This document shows, piece after piece, positions 60,051 through 64,000 of a stretch of DNA of 64,000 nt (its first letter is position 1; each line of letters begins with the position of its first letter). The stretch is from Chrysoporthe austroafricana (lineage: Eukaryota; Ascomycota; Sordariomycetes; Diaporthales; Cryphonectriaceae). A program made the translations under genes and the position numbers. Location: the NCBI GenBank assembly GCA_001051155.2, contig JYIP02000001.1, positions 4,836,001 to 4,900,000 of the forward strand, read 5' to 3'. The notes below the pieces were generated by a model. The model saw nothing but the letters and a program-made list of their open reading frames with translations, was not told the DNA's origin and searched no databases.

Positions 60051-62783
60051 TCATCTCTCACTACTATTCCTCCGGCTATGCTGAGCGGAGCTCTGCAGAG
60101 ACTCGAGGATGGACGATGCGAGCTGATCTCCTAGTTCCACGCTTGGAATCGTCATAAGTTGCTGGCTGTCGGCTTGCTGCTGAGTTAGGGGCAACGCGTC
60201 TCCCTCGCGACGCGGGCGCCTAGGCCGCCCAAGAAAGCGACGTCTCCTGAGCGCTGTCTGGTGGTCGCGTTCCTCTTTTCTCACAACAACAAAACCGCGC
60301 TGACCTACAGCCGTCGTCTCGAGCCGAAGAATCATCTTCTCTGCCTCAGCGCTCATGTGCCCGAGGCCCATCAGCCCCCCGTGAACCTGTTGGCCCAAAG
60401 CCTCTCCTGATGATGGGAATGATTGCGTTGGAACATTCGGGGCATCTCTGCTTCCGTCCGCCCTGTCTGGCTCTTGGGATAGTAACTTTACGCTGTGGAA
60501 AAAGGGAACAAGAGCCGACGATTTCCAGATGGGCTGGCCTTCCGCCTTCTGTAGGTGTTTCGATGTGGCTAGCAGGACGACGAGCAACAATACGGTCAGG
60601 AGCACTAGTACGGCGGGGAGGACCAGCCAGGGCCATTCGATCCGCACACACACCGTCGTCTGGGTCACGGTGCCCAGCGCCAGGCCCGTCCCGTTCCCGT
60701 AGGCGTTCGAGTCGGTCATGCGCATGCGGTTGCTTACGGCCGTGGCGACGCTCTCCATCAGGGACGAGATTGTCGCCGCGGTCGCCCGGCCGTTGTTGAA
60801 CAGGGGCGTTAGGTACCAGGGGTTGCAGGTGCTGGCGCCGTCGAGGTTGTTCTTCGAGCAGGTGGATGCGAATATCTGCTCGGTGAGGAACTCGTTGATG
60901 GCCCATGGGAGGTCTTCCCCCGTGGAAAAGACGCAGTCGAGCGGTGCCGTGACGTTCTGCCCGCCGTATGGGACCGATATGGACCTGCGTCCTGGGGCGT
61001 CCGGGACTTGAGATATATTAGAAAGGTCGTACAGGTCTGCGCCGATGCGGCACGGTATGTTCAGAATCTGAAACCCGTCGGTGCCGTCGTGTCGGCCCAA
61101 GCTCGAGGTATCTTCGGATACAAAGCCTGCGGCCAGACTACCGGTTGCTGTTTCTTCTAGGGATCCGGTACGCACGCGACCGATGTAGTCCCGAATGCAG
61201 AGCCCCATTGTGTAGTTCACAGCCACCAGTCCGGACGTGTTAGCCAGACCACTCAGCTGTCCCGGGAACTGCCCGCAGCTAGCGTTATCCGGGTAGCCAT
61301 CATCAGAACTGTCAGAGCAGTTAGCCCAGCTGATGGACATGATGATGACATTCAATGTGCTGTGATGCCGTACGTCCTCGTCAGGGCAGGTGACCATGTG
61401 GATAGGGGAACTGCCGGTGGAACTTATGGTACTAAGGAGAGGATGGCCTCGAAGGTCTTGAAACGAAAGTTGGCATTCCTGGCCAGGGACTGTGAGTGCG
61501 TAATTCCAGAAATTATCATCCGAGTTGGGGCCGCTCGGCCCGTGCTTCTGTTGAACTTTGGATGTGATATCGTGGCAAGAGCTGCAATACGCGAGAGATG
61601 TGTATGGGTCAAAGTCGCAGATCCCAGTCGGGCAGTCAAAGGATATTGTTGTAGTGTTTGGAGAGCCAACGACACCCTGCAGAACAGATGTCATCATCGG
61701 CAAGTTGGGGAGCCTGTGGAAGGTGTCTCGTGCTCCCACGTCGAGACTCGAATTTATATAGACCGAGGCGGGTATCGAAGCACTGACATTGTGCTGCAGC
61801 CGGTGACAAGCGTACGTTTTGATGCCCTGTTGCGCAAAGGGCCCGATGGCCGCTGAAGTAAGGAAGATCAATGTAGCGGTCGTAGCAAGGTATCTAAATC
61901 GAGACAGACCTATGGTTAGCACGCTTTTTACATGTGGAGACTATGCTGATCTTTGGTACGAACGGGCAACTTACGCTGTGGGTTGCAGCAGAAAATGACC
62001 AAGGAACTTGAGAGAGCCCCATATCCCTCTTGATGCTTCGTCATAATGTTCCAAATCCAGCAGAGGATGAGGGTACTTAAACCAGGACCACTTGAGCTGG
62101 CTGATTACTGTAGGCACAATAGGTCAGCGCCTCGTCTTGTTAATCTAATATGGGTGTTGAGTTTCTTAGGCAAATGTCATGGTGCAGTGTATGTTTTACG
62201 TACTCTCTGTGAGGACAATCCCAACTTGGGCCGCTATGACGGCGGTAAACACCGAGATGAGAGAGTTGATGTTGATATTGTATGGCCACTCAGGCTGTTC
62301 GTCACCATCGTACTTCGCTAGCACCACAAAGGTGCCTATCATCAATCCTAGTGAGATTATCAGGGTCGATATTTCCCACTTCCAGTCTTGCAAGCTGAAA
62401 GAAGCTTCTGTATGAGAGGCCACGGGAGGTTGCTGTGAGACCCTGGAGAAGTTGCCGGTCGGCTTGGCTGGCAGGCCTTGGAATGAATGTGTCTGAGGGT
62501 TCGCTGAGCTGCCACTTCCCCTGGGATTATCAAGGCTGACTGATGTGGAGTTCCCTGTCACCGTGGCTGATGTGCCTCCATCGTTGTGCTCAGATGCCAA
62601 GCGTCTGAGGTGGATGCCCGTGTGCTCTGTTGAACTATGGAGGGATGCTTGGTCGTAGACGGGAGTGTTCGATCGCTCGTCCCTATAGCCACCTAGAAGC
62701 CAATTCTCGGCAAGACTGGTAGAGCGCGGCCGGAGGGCTGGCCCCTCATCGATAGGGGCGCCGAGTCTCGCGCTGTCTTGCAT
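60051..62783 (-). CDS. DUF3176 multi-pass membrane protein
   Basis: Three exons (minus): 62783-62204, 62107-61975 and 61893-60051, giving 851 residues. Introns of 96 and 81 bp (acceptors CTACAG and TTTAG) assemble the family core. WKWEISTLIISLGLMIGTFV, AKYDGDEQPEWPY and NSLISVFTAVIAA come first, then IISQLKWSWFKYPHPLLDLE, DEASRGIWGSLKFL and TSAAIGPFAQQ, all typical of DUF3176. The N-terminal 135 residues are disordered and cytoplasmic. A large Cys- and NxS/T-rich lumenal or extracellular region follows, then one more TM span (WLVLPAVLVLLTVLLLVVLL) and a charged tail. Function of the family is unknown. The last 80 residues are Arg/Gln-rich and the 3' end of the model is less certain. Confidence 0.87.
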
Positions 62784-63741
62784 TGTACTGCAACAGGGAT
62801 GTCCGTTTTATGGCCAGGAAAATGTCTAAAACCCTTTCTTTGAAGTACGTAGTTAATTGATTGCTAGAACAAAAGTAATACGTCGGTTAATTATTGACGT
62901 GAAGGCCCTACTACCTCTTCGTTTTCCACAATTCGACCAAGCCAGCTGAAAAGGGATGACGCCATTAATAAATTTCGTGGCTGCGCACCCAGTAGTTACA
63001 TCGCATTAGGCAGTACTTGAAGAAGCAATCAGGTTTTATTTTAGGTCAGACGGCGTCTGGGCGCTTTTGATCGCTAGCCAAGGTTGTGGTTGCCTGCTAA
63101 TCATTACACAGTCTTGACACATTCGAGTCCTGCTGTCCCAGGATAGGGCTCAGCTTCAACGGCCCATCCTATAACTAGAGGTTGTTACAGTATAAGATAA
63201 AGAAATAGTCCACTACAGGAAGGCGTAATGAAACATGTCTAAGCTGCTGCACACATATAGGTAATCGCCACCCCATCATCCACCACCCCCGCCAAACCAG
63301 CCTTATACTCCTCTTATCTCATCAGTCACGCCAACCAAAACGGGCCCCCAAAAAGCTTGAGTGACACAGCTAGCCCCCGAAAATCTTCGAATTTTCAGCT
63401 TTTGGTCGACGAAGGATGCGGAAGCACAAGGCTCTGCTGGAAACAACTCGTTCCTGTAGTCACAAAACAGCAAAGCAGCTAACGAGGAAGCGCAAAGGCT
63501 TATAAATTAGGAGAGAAAACTTACGTTCTCGATTATAATGCGTGCGTTCAGCGCTCACACCGCCACTTGATATCGGTTTGTCCATTTTCTTGCCCCTCCG
63601 GGAGTGATATTACTCGTTCGGCTTTGTATTAATTACTTAGCCTCTGGGCATAAGCCTATGTATATGAGGATCGGTCCGATTACTGCGCTAACTACATCTA
63701 TCATTTCTACGAAAATCAGCCTAACTGCTCCCATTCGGTGT
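62784..63741. other. AT-rich intergenic region
   Basis: About 950 bp of AT-rich DNA upstream of the DUF3176 start. The motifs that should precede the HET fragment at the right edge (SHRW, WIDxLCI) are absent on the plus strand. No gene is seen. Confidence 0.5.
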
Positions 63742-64000
63742 ATGAACTGGCCGGTTCCTTGCAGATCCTGGGGCTACGAGGCCCGCCTTCTTTCAAGGCG
63801 TGTACTCCACCTCACACGGGACGAAGCAATCTGGGAATGCAACCAAATGAATGCGTGTCTTTGTGGATGCCTCAGCTCTAGCCGAAGAATCGATTCCATA
63901 AACGTGGACACGGTCACCAGAGGACTGGTCTGGCAAAAGAGACTTGGAGCCAAATTGTGGAGCATTACTCGTCGATTGATCTGGGTAATCCCAAGGATCG
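63742..64000 (+). pseudogene. Decayed HET-domain fragment at window edge
   Basis: The plus-strand frame from 63742 reads CRSWGYEARLLSRRVLHLTR then DEAIWECNQMNACLCG. It matches the middle of a HET domain (compare RGWVYQERMLSPRVLHF and ELVWECSQISACEC in the HET protein at 2321-4498). The expected next block, WSQIVEHYSSIDLGNPKD, is present from 63945 but in a different frame (+2), with no GT-AG intron that would explain the shift. No upstream HET start is found. It is therefore most likely a truncated, frameshifted relic, though sequence beyond the edge could change this. Confidence 0.6.

Overview
This window is nuclear DNA of a filamentous ascomycete (Pezizomycotina, most likely a Sordariomycete). 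Genes carry short GT-AG introns of 44 to 123 bp with CTAAC/CTGAC-type branch sites. It contains HET-domain genes, a DUF3176 protein, a KCH-type potassium transporter, an HP1 protein, and a GH74 enzyme with a fungal CBM1. No rRNA, CRISPR array or PKS/NRPS backbone is visible. Gene models were built by hand from reading frames and splice signals. Most junctions restore a recognisable family motif, and doubtful ones are flagged.

Layout. 1-16.5 kb: a partial membrane protein with a Ser/Thr-rich stalk, a 115-bp hAT-like MITE, a HET protein, a 54-aa membrane peptide, a histidine phosphatase, a KCH transporter, and a PNPOx-like/flavin reductase fusion. 16.9-32 kb: an accessory, allorecognition/immunity-like island. 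It holds a second HET gene, a 337-aa orphan, an ankyrin protein with a subtilisin (S8) domain and intact triad, and, divergent from it across 438 bp, a 1871-residue NLR-like protein. That protein has a degenerate alpha/beta-hydrolase domain, a degenerate P-loop, ankyrin repeats and a C-terminal ZZ finger. 33-42 kb: HP1, followed after its stop codon by an in-frame membrane-anchor ORF; then 5.5 kb without a convincing gene; then a zinc-finger/coiled-coil protein.

43.9-58.5 kb: metabolic and transport genes. A GH2 beta-galactosidase and a GH74-CBM1 xyloglucanase are divergently transcribed and could act in sequence on galactosylated xyloglucan. A cupin protein, an aquaporin and a MAPEG protein follow. 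59.1-64 kb: a tRNA-Leu(CAA) gene, a DUF3176 protein and a decayed HET fragment at the right edge.

The observations most worth following are: (1) a tRNA-Leu(CAA) gene with its normal anticodon-loop intron plus a 58-bp insert in the D-loop that looks like a spliceosomal GT-AG intron; (2) the divergent ankyrin-S8 protease / pseudo-hydrolase-ankyrin-ZZ pair, a possible effector-receptor unit; (3) the HP1 gene whose frame continues after one TAG into a transmembrane tail.
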